Source: Clostridiales bacterium (GTDB lineage: Bacteria; Bacillota; Clostridia; Oscillospirales; Oscillospiraceae). From it: a DNA stretch of 64,000 nt. Position numbers and translations under genes: made by a program. Every line of letters starts with the position of its first letter. Position 1 is the stretch's first letter. The stretch covers positions 1 to 64,000 of the forward strand of contig JAAVHX010000043.1 in the NCBI GenBank assembly GCA_014799475.1. Reading direction: 5' to 3'. Under the pieces are notes generated by a model. It had not been told where the DNA came from. It searched no databases and saw nothing but the letters and a program-made list of their open reading frames with translations. Positions 19,354 to 28,490 of the stretch are shown here, piece after piece.

Positions 19354-20520
19354 ATGAACATCCACATCAATACCCCCGAGGGCACCCGGGACCGACTGTT
19401 CTCCGAGTGCCTGGAGCGCCGTCAGGTGCAGTCCGCCCTGGTGGAGCTGTTCCGCCGCCGGGGCTACACCGAGGTCATCACCCCGGAAGTTGAATTTTAC
19501 GATTTGTTCGTCCAGTCCGGCAACCCCATCCCCCAGGAGTCCATGCTGAAGATCATCGACCGCTCGGGGAAGATCATGGTGATGCGGCCCGACTGCACCG
19601 CCCCCATTGCCCGGGTGGCGGCCACCAAGCTGAAGGCCCTGGCTCTGCCCCAGCGGCTATACTACGACCAAACCGTGTTCCGCGACCGCCTTGCCCATGA
19701 GGGCGGCAGCCGTGAGATCGCTCAGTGCGGCGTGGAGATGATCGGAGCCATCGGGGATAAGGCCGACCTGGAGATGGTGGCCATGGCGGTGGATTCCTTG
19801 CGCGCTTGCGGTTTGCGGCAGTTTCATATCGAACTGGGACACGCCGGATTCTATCGGGCGCTGGCGGGGCGGATGAATATGCCCCAAGACGAGCTGGAGC
19901 GGCTGCGGGGAGCCATCGAGGGCAAAAATTTCGCCCTGCTCAACGACCTTCTGGAGCCCTACCGGGGCCAGGATGCCTGCGCTGTCCTGCGCCGTCTGCC
20001 CTATCTGTTCGGTGGGGTAGAGGTGCTGGATGAGGCCCAGGCGCTGGCGGGGCCCTGTGACAGCCTGAATCACCTACGGCGGCTGTACGGCGAATTGTCC
20101 GCCGCCGGGTACGGGGACTGTGTCCGCTTCGACTTGGGGCTGGTACATCAATTGGATTACTACACCGGCATGGTGTTCCGGGGCTACGCCGAGGGCGCCG
20201 GCGCGCCGGTGCTGTCCGGGGGCCGGTATGACGGGCTAATGGAGCAGTTCGGCCGAAGGGCGGAGGCCACCGGATTTGCCGTGGATGTGGACGCGGTGGG
20301 AGCCTGCTTGACGGTGGAGACGCCGGAATTGGAAACCGTCATTCACTATGGCCCTGGCCTGCTGGCTCAGGCGCTGTCCGTGGTGGACAGTCGTCCGGCC
20401 GGGAGCTGTGAGCTGTCCCCCTGCCGCACACTGGACAGCACCATGAACCTGGCCCGGGAGAAGGGTGCGGTCCGGGTGCTGGTGCTGGATGCCGAGGGAG
20501 AGAGGTGGCTGACGGTATGA
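19354..20520 (+). CDS. hisZ: ATP phosphoribosyltransferase regulatory subunit HisZ
   Basis: HisRS-like (TPEGTRDRLFSECLERRQVQ) upstream of short-form hisG. Confidence 0.93.
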   Translation: MNIHINTPEGTRDRLFSECLERRQVQSALVELFRRRGYTEVITPEVEFYDLFVQSGNPIPQESMLKIIDRSGKIMVMRPDCTAPIARVAATKLKALALPQRLYYDQTVFRDRLAHEGGSREIAQCGVEMIGAIGDKADLEMVAMAVDSLRACGLRQFHIELGHAGFYRALAGRMNMPQDELERLRGAIEGKNFALLNDLLEPYRGQDACAVLRRLPYLFGGVEVLDEAQALAGPCDSLNHLRRLYGELSAAGYGDCVRFDLGLVHQLDYYTGMVFRGYAEGAGAPVLSGGRYDGLMEQFGRRAEATGFAVDVDAVGACLTVETPELETVIHYGPGLLAQALSVVDSRPAGSCELSPCRTLDSTMNLAREKGAVRVLVLDAEGERWLTV

Positions 20521-21161
20521 GTGAACGGCTGAGGATCGCCCTGACCAAGGGGCGTTTGCAGGACAAGTCGGTGGAGCTGTTTGAGGCCATGGGGTTGGAC
20601 TGCTCCCCGGTGCGCAATCCGGGGCGGCGGCTCATCCACGCCCTGCCCAACTACCCGCTGGACGCGGTGCTGGCCAAAGCGCCCGACGTGATCACCTATG
20701 TGGAGCACGGGGTGTGCGACCTGGGCGTGGTGGGCAAGGACACCATTTTGGAGAAGGGCGGGGCCTTTTATGAGGTGCTGGATCTGGGCTTTGGCCGCTG
20801 TCGGTTCGCCCTGGCGGTGAAGAGGGGCAGCGACTTCTATGGCACCTACAAGACCCGGCGTATCGCTTCCAAGTATCCTAACGTCACCCGGGCCTTCTTC
20901 GAGGGCAAGGGGATGGACGTGGACATCATCAAGATCGAGGGCAGTGTCGAGCTGGCTCCCATCCTTGACTTGGCGGACGGCATCGTGGACATCGTGGAGA
21001 CGGGCGCCACGTTAAAAGAGAACGGCCTGGAACCCATCGAGGACGTGGCCCAGGTGTCGGCACGGCTGATCGTCAACACCGCGTCTATGAAGCTGTATAA
21101 AAACGAGATCACGGACTTTTTGTCCCGTGTGGAGCGGGAATTGGAGGGAAGGGTATGCTGA
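20517..21161 (+). CDS. hisG: ATP phosphoribosyltransferase, short form
   Basis: LRIALTKGRLQDKSVELFEAMG; ~214 aa. Confidence 0.96.
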   Translation: MSERLRIALTKGRLQDKSVELFEAMGLDCSPVRNPGRRLIHALPNYPLDAVLAKAPDVITYVEHGVCDLGVVGKDTILEKGGAFYEVLDLGFGRCRFALAVKRGSDFYGTYKTRRIASKYPNVTRAFFEGKGMDVDIIKIEGSVELAPILDLADGIVDIVETGATLKENGLEPIEDVAQVSARLIVNTASMKLYKNEITDFLSRVERELEGRVC

Positions 21162-22441
21162 CCATCATCAAAGCGGACGGCTCTGCCGAGCTCCGTCAGC
21201 TGGACGCCATGCGGGCCAGGGCGGCACAGACCGGCGAGGAGATCAACCGCGCCGCCGCCGCCATTATGGACGATGTGCGCTGCCGGGGGTTTGAGGCGGT
21301 GCGGGAATACTCTCTGAAATTTGACAAGAACGAACCCAGGGAGCTGGGGGCTGAAGAACTGGAAGCCGCCGCGAAGCGCGTTTCCCCTGAGTTGCTGAAC
21401 GCGCTGCAAAAAAGCGCGGATCATATCCGTGCCTATCAAGGCCGCCTGCGGGATGAAATCCAGTTTGGCGAGGTGAGCTGGGACAGCCCGGTGGGCGGTA
21501 AGGTTGGGCGCATTGTCCGGCCCCTGCGTCGGGTGGGCGTCTATGTCCCCGGCGGACGGGCGGCCTATCCCAGCTCGGTGCTGATGAACGTTTTGCCCGC
21601 CAAGGTGGCCGGGGTGGATGAGGTAGTCATGGTCACGCCGCCCACAGAATATCTGAATGACGCTGTGCTGGCCGCGGCCTGGGTGGCCGGGGTGAACCGG
21701 GCCATCGCCGTAGGCGGCGCTCAGGCGGTGGCGGCGCTCACCTATGGCGCGGGCTTTATCCCGAAGATCGACAAGCTGGTGGGCCCCGGCAGCGCCTATG
21801 TGGCAGCCGCGAAACGGCTGGCCTACGGGATCTTGGACATCGACATGGTGGCGGGGCCTTCCGAGGTGCTGGTGATCGCCGACGGCGGCGCTGATCCAGC
21901 CTATGTGGCGGCGGATCTGCTGAGCCAGGCGGAGCATGACCCGCTGGCCTCGGCGGTGCTGCTGACCACCAGTCAAGAGCTGGCGGAAGCGGTCGATCGG
22001 GAGATCGTTCGGCAGACGGGGTATCTGAGCCGGAATGAGATCATTCAGGCGTCTTTGAAGGACTATGGCTGCGCTATCGTCTGCCGGACGATGGAGGAGT
22101 GCGCCCGGCTGGCCGACGAGATCGCGCCGGAGCACCTGGAGATCGTCACAGAGGATCCAAGGGCGGTGCTGCCGATGCTCCACAACGCCGGGGCCATTTT
22201 CCTGGGCGCGAATACGCCGGAGCCGCTGGGCGATTATATGGCCGGGCCCGACCATGTGCTGCCTACCTCGGGGACGGCACGGTTTTTCTCCCCGCTGTCT
22301 GTGGACGCGTTCATCAAAAAAACCAGCGTTTTGGAGTTTGGCCGGGACGATTTGGCCAAGGTCAAGGACGAGATCATCGCGTTGGCGCGATCCGAGGAGC
22401 TCACTGCTCACGCCAATTCCATACAAGTCCGTTTTGAGTAA
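21155..22441 (+). CDS. hisD: Histidinol dehydrogenase
   Basis: RRVGVYVPGGRAAYPSSVLMNVLPAKVAG; AGPSEVLVIAD. Confidence 0.97.
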   Translation: MLTIIKADGSAELRQLDAMRARAAQTGEEINRAAAAIMDDVRCRGFEAVREYSLKFDKNEPRELGAEELEAAAKRVSPELLNALQKSADHIRAYQGRLRDEIQFGEVSWDSPVGGKVGRIVRPLRRVGVYVPGGRAAYPSSVLMNVLPAKVAGVDEVVMVTPPTEYLNDAVLAAAWVAGVNRAIAVGGAQAVAALTYGAGFIPKIDKLVGPGSAYVAAAKRLAYGILDIDMVAGPSEVLVIADGGADPAYVAADLLSQAEHDPLASAVLLTTSQELAEAVDREIVRQTGYLSRNEIIQASLKDYGCAIVCRTMEECARLADEIAPEHLEIVTEDPRAVLPMLHNAGAIFLGANTPEPLGDYMAGPDHVLPTSGTARFFSPLSVDAFIKKTSVLEFGRDDLAKVKDEIIALARSEELTAHANSIQVRFE

Positions 22442-22455
22442 AGGAGGCCGGTACC

Positions 22456-23031
22456 ATGCGGAAGGCGACGATACAGCGTACCACAAAAGAGACGGATATT
22501 AGCCTCACCCTCTGCCTGGATGGGGGAGAGGTGAGCGTGTCCACCGGCATCGGCTTTTTTGACCATATGCTCACCGCCCTGGCCTTTTACGCCGGGTTTG
22601 GCCTGGAGCTGTCCGCCCTGGGTGACCTGCATGTGGACGGCCACCACACGGTGGAGGATGTGGGCATCGTACTAGGTCAAGCATTCAAGGAGGCCTTGGG
22701 GGACAAAAAGGGCATCCGGCGCTATGGCACGGCCTTTGTCCCCATGGACGAGGCGCTGTGCCGGACGGTGCTGGACTGCTCCAACCGGCCATTTCTGGTA
22801 TTCGACGCGCCCATGCCCCAACCCATGATCGGCGGATATGACAGCTGCCTCACCGTGGAGTTCATGCGGGCGTTCGCGGTGAACGGTGGAATTACTTTAC
22901 ACCAGAAGTGTGAGTACGGGGATAACGCCCATCACATCACCGAGGCGCTGTTCAAATCCCTGGGGCTGGCGCTGAAGGAGGCCGTGCGAGTGGAGGGAGA
23001 CGGCGTCGTCTCCACCAAAGGAGCGCTGTGA
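22456..23031 (+). CDS. hisB: Imidazoleglycerol-phosphate dehydratase
   Basis: GIGFFDHMLTALAFYAGFGL; VDGHHTVEDVGIVLGQA. Confidence 0.97.
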   Translation: MRKATIQRTTKETDISLTLCLDGGEVSVSTGIGFFDHMLTALAFYAGFGLELSALGDLHVDGHHTVEDVGIVLGQAFKEALGDKKGIRRYGTAFVPMDEALCRTVLDCSNRPFLVFDAPMPQPMIGGYDSCLTVEFMRAFAVNGGITLHQKCEYGDNAHHITEALFKSLGLALKEAVRVEGDGVVSTKGAL

Positions 23032-23639
23032 TGAGGTATACCGCGATTGTAGATTACGGCGTGGGCAATTTAAAAAGTGTGGCCAACGCCATGGCGTACA
23101 TCGGTCAGGACACCCTGGTCACCGGCGATGCCGGAGAACTGGAGCGGGCGGATGCCATCATCCTCCCTGGAGTGGGGGCATTCCCCGACGCGGCGGACAA
23201 GCTGCGGGAGACGGGACTGGACAAGGCCCTGCTTGAGCAGGCCGGACGCAAGCCCATCTTGGGCATCTGCCTGGGGATGCAGCTATTGTTCGATTGGGGA
23301 GAAGAGGGGAGAAGGTGTGAAGGATTAGGGCTTGTCAGCGGATATGTGGAGCGGATTCAAACGGAATTTAAGCTGCCCCACATCGGATGGAACAGCCTGA
23401 CCTTTCAAAATAACTCGCCTCTATTCCGAGGGTTGGACGACGAGGCATACGTATACTTTGTCCACTCCTTCTGCGGCTATGCCCAGCGGGAAGAGGACGT
23501 GATCGCCCGCACCCAGTACGGCCCGTCTGTGGTGGCGGCAGTATCCCACAACGGGGTATATGGCTGCCAATTCCACCCGGAAAAGAGCGGTGAGGTGGGG
23601 CTGCAAATCCTGAAGAATTTTGGAGAATTGAACCGATGA
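23031..23639 (+). CDS. hisH: Imidazole glycerol phosphate synthase subunit HisH
   Basis: VDYGVGNLKSV; GICLGMQLLFDWGEE glutaminase motif. Confidence 0.97.
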   Translation: MRYTAIVDYGVGNLKSVANAMAYIGQDTLVTGDAGELERADAIILPGVGAFPDAADKLRETGLDKALLEQAGRKPILGICLGMQLLFDWGEEGRRCEGLGLVSGYVERIQTEFKLPHIGWNSLTFQNNSPLFRGLDDEAYVYFVHSFCGYAQREEDVIARTQYGPSVVAAVSHNGVYGCQFHPEKSGEVGLQILKNFGELNR

Positions 23640-24358
23640 TTTTACTGCCGGCGATCGACATGAAGGACGGGCGGTGCGTCCGCCTGAAAAAAGGGGAGTT
23701 TTCCACCGTCAGCCAGGTAGCTGACAGCGCGGTGGAGACGGCCAAAGCCTTTGCTGACGCGGGGGCGAAATGGATCCACATGGTGGATCTGGATGGCGCC
23801 CGCCATGGCGCGCGGATCAATTTCCCGCATATCGGCGAGGTGATCCGGCAGTCCGGCCTGTCTGTGGAGCTGGGCGGCGGGATCAAGACCTGTGAGGATG
23901 TGGATACGGTGGCCGAGGCGGGTGTGGCCCGGCTGGTGATCGGGTCGGCCGCCGTCACAAACCCGGAGGTGGTGGACTACGCTGTGAAGCAGTACGGCGA
24001 CCGGGTGGCGGTAGGCATCGACTGCCTAAATGGCCGGGTGCGCACGGCGGGCTGGGAGCAGGACTCCGGGCTGAGCGGCCTTGATTTGGCCCGGAACATG
24101 GAGGCAAAAGGAGTAAAAACGGTCGTTTTCACCGATATTGCCACTGACGGGATGCTGTCCGGGCCCAGCTTCGATCAGCTTGCGGCTTTGCAAAAGGCGG
24201 TAAGCTGTCACATCGTGGCCTCCGGCGGCGTCACCACCCTGGACGATGTGAAGCGTCTGCGGGACATGGGGCTCTACGGGGCCATCATCGGCAAAGCGTA
24301 TTATGCCGGCACCCTGGATCTGGCGGAGGCCGTCCGGGAAGCGGGAACTCAGGGATAA
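23636..24358 (+). CDS. hisA: ProFAR isomerase HisA
   Basis: LLPAIDMKDGRCVRLKKGEF. Confidence 0.96.
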   Translation: MILLPAIDMKDGRCVRLKKGEFSTVSQVADSAVETAKAFADAGAKWIHMVDLDGARHGARINFPHIGEVIRQSGLSVELGGGIKTCEDVDTVAEAGVARLVIGSAAVTNPEVVDYAVKQYGDRVAVGIDCLNGRVRTAGWEQDSGLSGLDLARNMEAKGVKTVVFTDIATDGMLSGPSFDQLAALQKAVSCHIVASGGVTTLDDVKRLRDMGLYGAIIGKAYYAGTLDLAEAVREAGTQG

Positions 24359-24416
24359 AAATCGCGGTGATTTTGAAAAATCAGAAGGAAACTGACCAAT
24401 ATTTGGAGGGGCTTTC

Positions 24417-25172
24417 ATGTTAGCCAAACGCGTCATCCCCTGCCTGGACGTCCGGGACGGCCGGGTGGTGAAGGGGGTCAACTTTGTCAATATCCGGGAC
24501 GCGGGCGACCCGGTGGAGCTGGCGAAATACTACTCCGACCAAGGGGCGGATGAGATCGTCTTTTTGGACATCACCGCCACCAGCGACGCCCGGGACACTG
24601 TGGCCGATGTGGTGGAGCGCACGGCGTCCCAGGTGTTCGTTCCTCTGACGGTAGGGGGCGGCATCCGCACGCTGGACGATTTCCAGCGGCTGCTTCGGGC
24701 GGGGGCGGACAAGATTTCCGTCAACTCCGCCGCTGTCAAGGATGAATCCTTGATTGCCCGTGCCGCCCAGCGGTTTGGCTCCCAGTGCGTGGTGCTGGCC
24801 ATCGACGCGCGCCTGCGTCCGGAGGGCTGGTACGAGGTGGTGGTGGCCGGGGGACGGACACCCACGGGAATCGACGCGGTAAAATGGGCCAAGCGCGGCC
24901 AGGAGCTGGGGGCGGGGGAGATCCTGCTCACCTCCATGGACGCGGACGGCACCAAGGCCGGCTTTGATTTGGAGATGACCCGCGCGGTGACCCAGGCCGT
25001 GTCCATCCCGGTGATCGCCTCCGGCGGCTGCGGCAGTTTGGAGCATTTCGCCCAGGTGTTTGAGGAGACAGACTGCGACGCTGCTTTGGCGGCGTCCCTG
25101 TTCCACTTTGGCGAGTTGACCGTGCCGCAGGTGAAGAGCTTTCTCCGCGGGCGGAATATCCCGGTGAGGTGA
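24417..25172 (+). CDS. hisF: Imidazole glycerol phosphate synthase subunit HisF
   Basis: [32 protein letters not shown]. Confidence 0.97.
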   Translation: MLAKRVIPCLDVRDGRVVKGVNFVNIRDAGDPVELAKYYSDQGADEIVFLDITATSDARDTVADVVERTASQVFVPLTVGGGIRTLDDFQRLLRAGADKISVNSAAVKDESLIARAAQRFGSQCVVLAIDARLRPEGWYEVVVAGGRTPTGIDAVKWAKRGQELGAGEILLTSMDADGTKAGFDLEMTRAVTQAVSIPVIASGGCGSLEHFAQVFEETDCDAALAASLFHFGELTVPQVKSFLRGRNIPVR

Positions 25173-25498
25173 TGGATATGTTTGACCTTGACCAACTGTT
25201 TCAAAAATCGGAGCTGATCCCGGTGATCATTCAGGATGCGGACAGCCGGGCGGTACTCATGCTGGGCTTTACAAACCGGGAGGCGGTGGAGCTGACCCTC
25301 AAAACCAGGACCGCCTGGTTCTGGAGCCGTAGCCGGAAACAGCTTTGGAACAAAGGGGAGACCAGCGGAAACTTCCTTCATGTCCAGGAGATATACACCG
25401 ACTGCGACACCGACACGTTGCTCTACATCTGCGTACCGGATGGCCCCACCTGCCATACTGGAGCTTATAGTTGCTTTTTCAATCAGATTGAGTTATAA
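25172..25498 (+). CDS. hisI: Phosphoribosyl-AMP cyclohydrolase
   Basis: TAWFWSRSRKQLWNKGETSGN; CDTDTLLYIC...GPTCHTG. Confidence 0.96.
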   Translation: MDMFDLDQLFQKSELIPVIIQDADSRAVLMLGFTNREAVELTLKTRTAWFWSRSRKQLWNKGETSGNFLHVQEIYTDCDTDTLLYICVPDGPTCHTGAYSCFFNQIEL

Positions 25499-25526
25499 TA
25501 AAAGGAACAAGTCTGGGAGGTATGCT

Positions 25527-25853
25527 ATGGACAGGACGCTTGAACAGCTTTATGCGGTCATCCTGGATCGCAAAACGAACCCACAGGAGGGGTCTTACAC
25601 CTGCTACCTCTTTGACAAAGGGTTGGATAAGATCCTGAAAAAGGTGGGGGAGGAGTGCGCGGAGACCATTATCGCGGCGAAAAATGATGTCCCTGCCGAC
25701 ACGGTGGGGGAAATCTCCGACCTCATCTACCATTTAATGGTGATGATGGCGGAAAAAGAAATCCCGCTGGATGATGTGCTGGCGGAGCTGGATCGCCGGG
25801 CACAGAAAATCGGCAACCTGAAGCAAATGAAACAAGTGGATAAGGAGAGCTGA
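25527..25853 (+). CDS. hisE: Phosphoribosyl-ATP diphosphatase
   Basis: GSYTCYLFDKGLDKILKKVGEECAETIIAAK. Confidence 0.96.
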   Translation: MDRTLEQLYAVILDRKTNPQEGSYTCYLFDKGLDKILKKVGEECAETIIAAKNDVPADTVGEISDLIYHLMVMMAEKEIPLDDVLAELDRRAQKIGNLKQMKQVDKES

Positions 25854-25855
25854 CT

Positions 25856-26575
25856 ATGGAAGAACAAAAATTCAACCGTTATGATTTTGACAGCGGCTAC
25901 GCCCAAGGCGTGCTGACCCTGAACCAGTATATTACCCGGACCTTTGGCTGGATGTTCGTGGGGCTGATGGTCACATTCGCTCTGGCCGCCGCCTTGGCCC
26001 TTACTGAGGCGGTGTACTATCTGTTTACCATCCCGTACGTCCACTATATCCTGCTGATCGCGGAGGTGGCGGTTGTGATGATCATGTCCACCAACGTGCA
26101 GAAGCGTTCGGTGGGTACCACTCGAACGCTGTTTGTGACCTATTCGGTCCTCAATGGCCTGGTGTTTTCCTTCTACTTTGTTGTGTTCGACGTGGTAAAC
26201 CTGATTTTCATCTTTGCCCTGACCGCGCTGTTCTTTGGCGGGTTCGCCCTCTATGGCCGGTTCACCAAAACCGACCTGTCCCGGCTGGGCCCGCTGCTCA
26301 TCGGCGGGCTGATCTTCCTGCTGGTCGCGAATTTGCTGTCCCTGTTCATCAACTTCACGGCCATGGAGCGAATCATCTGCATGGTGGGCATCGTAGTGTT
26401 CCTGTGCTTCACCGCCTACGACACCCAGAAGATCAAGGCCAACTATGAGTATTTCTACGGCGATGAGGCCATGCTCCAGAAGGCGTCCATTTTCTCCGCC
26501 CTCCAGCTGTACCTCGATTTTATCAACCTGTTCCTCTATCTGCTTCGCTTCATGGGGCGGGCGCAGAAACGGTAA
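25856..26575 (+). CDS. Bax inhibitor-1/YccA family membrane protein
   Basis: 7-TM; FTAYDTQKIK C-terminal motif. Confidence 0.9.
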   Translation: MEEQKFNRYDFDSGYAQGVLTLNQYITRTFGWMFVGLMVTFALAAALALTEAVYYLFTIPYVHYILLIAEVAVVMIMSTNVQKRSVGTTRTLFVTYSVLNGLVFSFYFVVFDVVNLIFIFALTALFFGGFALYGRFTKTDLSRLGPLLIGGLIFLLVANLLSLFINFTAMERIICMVGIVVFLCFTAYDTQKIKANYEYFYGDEAMLQKASIFSALQLYLDFINLFLYLLRFMGRAQKR

Positions 26576-26606
26576 ATAAGGGGCAGCCGCACAAAAAAGA
26601 TGCTAT

Positions 26607-26648
26607 AAACCGCGCTATCCGATTTGTCAAAATCAGATAGCGCGGTTT
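26607..26648. terminator. Long inverted repeat between convergent genes
   Basis: AAACCGCGCTATC...GATAGCGCGGTTT with inner GATTT/AAATC stem. Confidence 0.65.
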
Positions 26649-26840
26649 CCTAAATAATTTGCAGCAGCGACAGAGTTCTCCATAAAGGAGTGAATCAATA
26701 ATCTAAAACAAGGAAAGGCATTTTGGAAGTCAGTTGGGATAAAAGCTTTCTTTTTCTTGCTGGCAATGGTAAGGCGCAATTCAGCAAAATGCACATTGAT
26801 TGGAGATCCGCCAAATTCGTGTTCTGTTTTTGCTGCTGGG

Positions 26841-27749
26841 TCAACTAAATAGTCGAAAGAAGAAGAAGCTCGAGTGAGCCACCGACATCGCTAGGCAGAC
26901 CCCGCTGGTGATCAGGGCCTTGTTGCCGGGATTGCCCCTGCTCTTGCCGTCAATCGCAAACATCAGGCCAACCAAACAGACCCCCACGCCGGAGAGGGGG
27001 ACGAAGATGTCGAGGACCAGGCCGCCGATCGAGAACCCGACCGACACGATGCCACGCACACCAACCGCCCTTTTGCCGATCAGCCTGTCAATGCCGGGGT
27101 TCTCAGCTTCCACCTTGCGGGCCAACGGAATGATGAATCGCTTAAAAGCTATACACTCATTTGCCTGAAGGATGTTCATGGGCAGGTATTTGCTGCTGTT
27201 CAGGTTTTCGGCATCAACGCAGATCCGAGCGATGACGCCGCCTTGCTTGTCCACCAGCGTGGTCTCCACCCGCTGTATCATGCCATTCTTTTCCTTGACG
27301 GCCGCTGAGACCTTGCCCAGCCTGTTCGGGGTCAGCACCAAAGGCGCACCGATTTGGATGTTATGGGTATCCTTGTCGATTTTCAGCGGAAAGACCCAGA
27401 GCGTTTTGCCCTTGAAGGCCACCGCGTACCGGTAATAGGTGGTCGTGTGCGTCGTGCGGGTGTTCCGCCTAACGTGATTTACATCCTCCGCGTAGTCATA
27501 GCTGTGCTGCATATCCTCCCAGTGCGCATAGGCAATTTGCGCGTCCTGCGCGTCGGGGGGCAGAGCGCTCTGTACCGCGCGGCGAACGTTCTCAAGATCC
27601 TCGCCGGCTGCGGCTATTTGGCGGTTCACGTTTTTCTCGTTATTTTTGTAGATCCTGTAAACGGCGTATCCAATAATAATGATGCAGATCCGGAAAATAA
27701 ACGAAATGATATTGCCTGTCGCGATCACGCTGATGCCCCCTCGGTGCAA
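26841..27749 (-). CDS. Hypothetical membrane protein (start uncertain)
   Basis: N-terminal TM (IISFIFRICIIIIGYAVY) and C-terminal TM segments; family not recognised. Confidence 0.6.
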   Translation of the reverse strand: MHRGGISVIATGNIISFIFRICIIIIGYAVYRIYKNNEKNVNRQIAAAGEDLENVRRAVQSALPPDAQDAQIAYAHWEDMQHSYDYAEDVNHVRRNTRTTHTTTYYRYAVAFKGKTLWVFPLKIDKDTHNIQIGAPLVLTPNRLGKVSAAVKEKNGMIQRVETTLVDKQGGVIARICVDAENLNSSKYLPMNILQANECIAFKRFIIPLARKVEAENPGIDRLIGKRAVGVRGIVSVGFSIGGLVLDIFVPLSGVGVCLVGLMFAIDGKSRGNPGNKALITSGVCLAMSVAHSSFFFFRLFS

Positions 27750-27877
27750 AAAATAGTACCGATTTAACTATATCACATATCATGACAGATTTCCAGACAA
27801 ACGCCAATAATTCCTGGAGTGATCTGGCCGTTTTAAGCCTCCATCAGTGCTTGTCTGAAGCGTTCCATTTGAGCATG

Positions 27878-27908
27878 AAAAAAGCGCGATTTGACATCGC
27901 GCTTTTTT
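27878..27908. terminator. Bidirectional terminator
   Basis: AAAAAAGCGCGAT-TTGAC-ATCGCGCTTTTTT. Confidence 0.85.
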
Positions 27909-27939
27909 GGTGTTGAATTGTGCCATTTTCGAGCTAAAA

Positions 27940-27961
27940 TAAAAACGCCCCAAACGGGACG
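27940..27961 (-). terminator. Terminator following the 26-aa micropeptide ORF
   Basis: Minus strand CGTCCC-GTTT-GGGGCG followed by TTTTTATTTT. Confidence 0.7.
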
Positions 27962-27995
27962 AGTTAAATCTTGGACCTTTGAAATTCCGTTTGGC

Positions 27996-28076
27996 TCAGC
28001 GGTCGCTGGGAACGGTAGTCTCTCCGGCGAAGATCAACTCGTCGATATCAACGGGCGCGGAATAGAAGACCTTCAT
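27996..28076 (-). CDS. Candidate 26-aa micropeptide MKVFYSAPVDIDELIFAGETTVPSDR
   Basis: ATG preceded by GGAGGTGATCAAA; consensus promoter upstream; terminator downstream. Confidence 0.65.
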   Translation of the reverse strand: MKVFYSAPVDIDELIFAGETTVPSDR

Positions 28077-28107
28077 TTTGATCACCTCCATGATTTATTT
28101 CTTGTTT

Positions 28108-28136
28108 ATTATAGCAATATTCTTTTGATTTGTAAA
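28108..28136 (-). promoter_or_regulatory. Promoter of the micropeptide gene
   Basis: Minus strand TTTACA (28136-28131), 17 bp, TATAAT (28113-28108). Confidence 0.7.
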
Positions 28137-28193
28137 GGGGTTTTTGTAAAAAATTTCAAAGCATTATTTGGAAATCCCTCAAGCAAAAAATGC

Positions 28194-28222
28194 TTGCATT
28201 TTCCATCTGTGTCTGATATAAT
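28194..28222 (+). promoter_or_regulatory. tRNA-Gly promoter
   Basis: TTGCAT, 17 bp, TATAAT, just upstream of the tRNA. Confidence 0.75.
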
Positions 28223-28233
28223 ACAATACACTT

Positions 28234-28307
28234 GCGGGTGTAGTTCAATGGTAGAATGTCAGCTTCCCAAGCTGAACACGGGGGTTCGATTCCCCTCACC
28301 CGCTCCA
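28234..28307 (+). tRNA. tRNA-Gly (anticodon CCC), CCA encoded
   Basis: GCGGGTG/CACCCGC acceptor, TCAGC-TTCCCAA-GCTGA anticodon arm, T arm, encoded CCA. Confidence 0.93.
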
Positions 28308-28376
28308 GGGCAGCCGAAGGCTGCCGGGACCGGTCGTTCGCTGGGTAGCCGAAGGCTACCGGGACAGTCGTTCGGC
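28308..28376 (+). repeat. Tandem imperfect ~35-nt hairpin repeat (2 units) after tRNA-Gly
   Basis: GGGCAGCCGAAGGCTGCCGGGACCGGTCGTTCGCT / GGGTAGCCGAAGGCTACCGGGACAGTCGTTCGGC. Confidence 0.85.
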
Positions 28377-28431
28377 GAAGCCAAATGATGTCCCTTTAGT
28401 GAATAACGATCCCCTATTGAGCCAAATTGGA

Positions 28432-28490
28432 GTAAGCGCTGCTTGCTCCGCTTACAGGTGACCCGTTTGAGGGGTCACCTGTAAATTTTT
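28432..28490 (+). terminator. Two consecutive hairpins upstream of methyltransferase; the second resembles a terminator
   Basis: GTAAGCG...CGCTTAC; CAGGTGACCC-GTTTGAG-GGGTCACCTG followed by TAAATTTTTA. Confidence 0.6.

Noticed and set aside
20846-22486. 546-aa minus-strand ORF opposite hisG/hisD
   Set aside because: Antisense to conserved his genes; no recognisable domain
28308-28376. Tandem hairpins as a CRISPR array or guanidine-II (mini-ykkC) riboswitch
   Set aside because: Only two ~35-nt units with no spacers and no cas genes; GAA triloops rather than the ACGR loops of mini-ykkC
27891-28388. 165-aa plus-strand ORF spanning the tRNA-Gly region
   Set aside because: Runs through a terminator, the micropeptide gene, two promoters and a tRNA; not credible as protein
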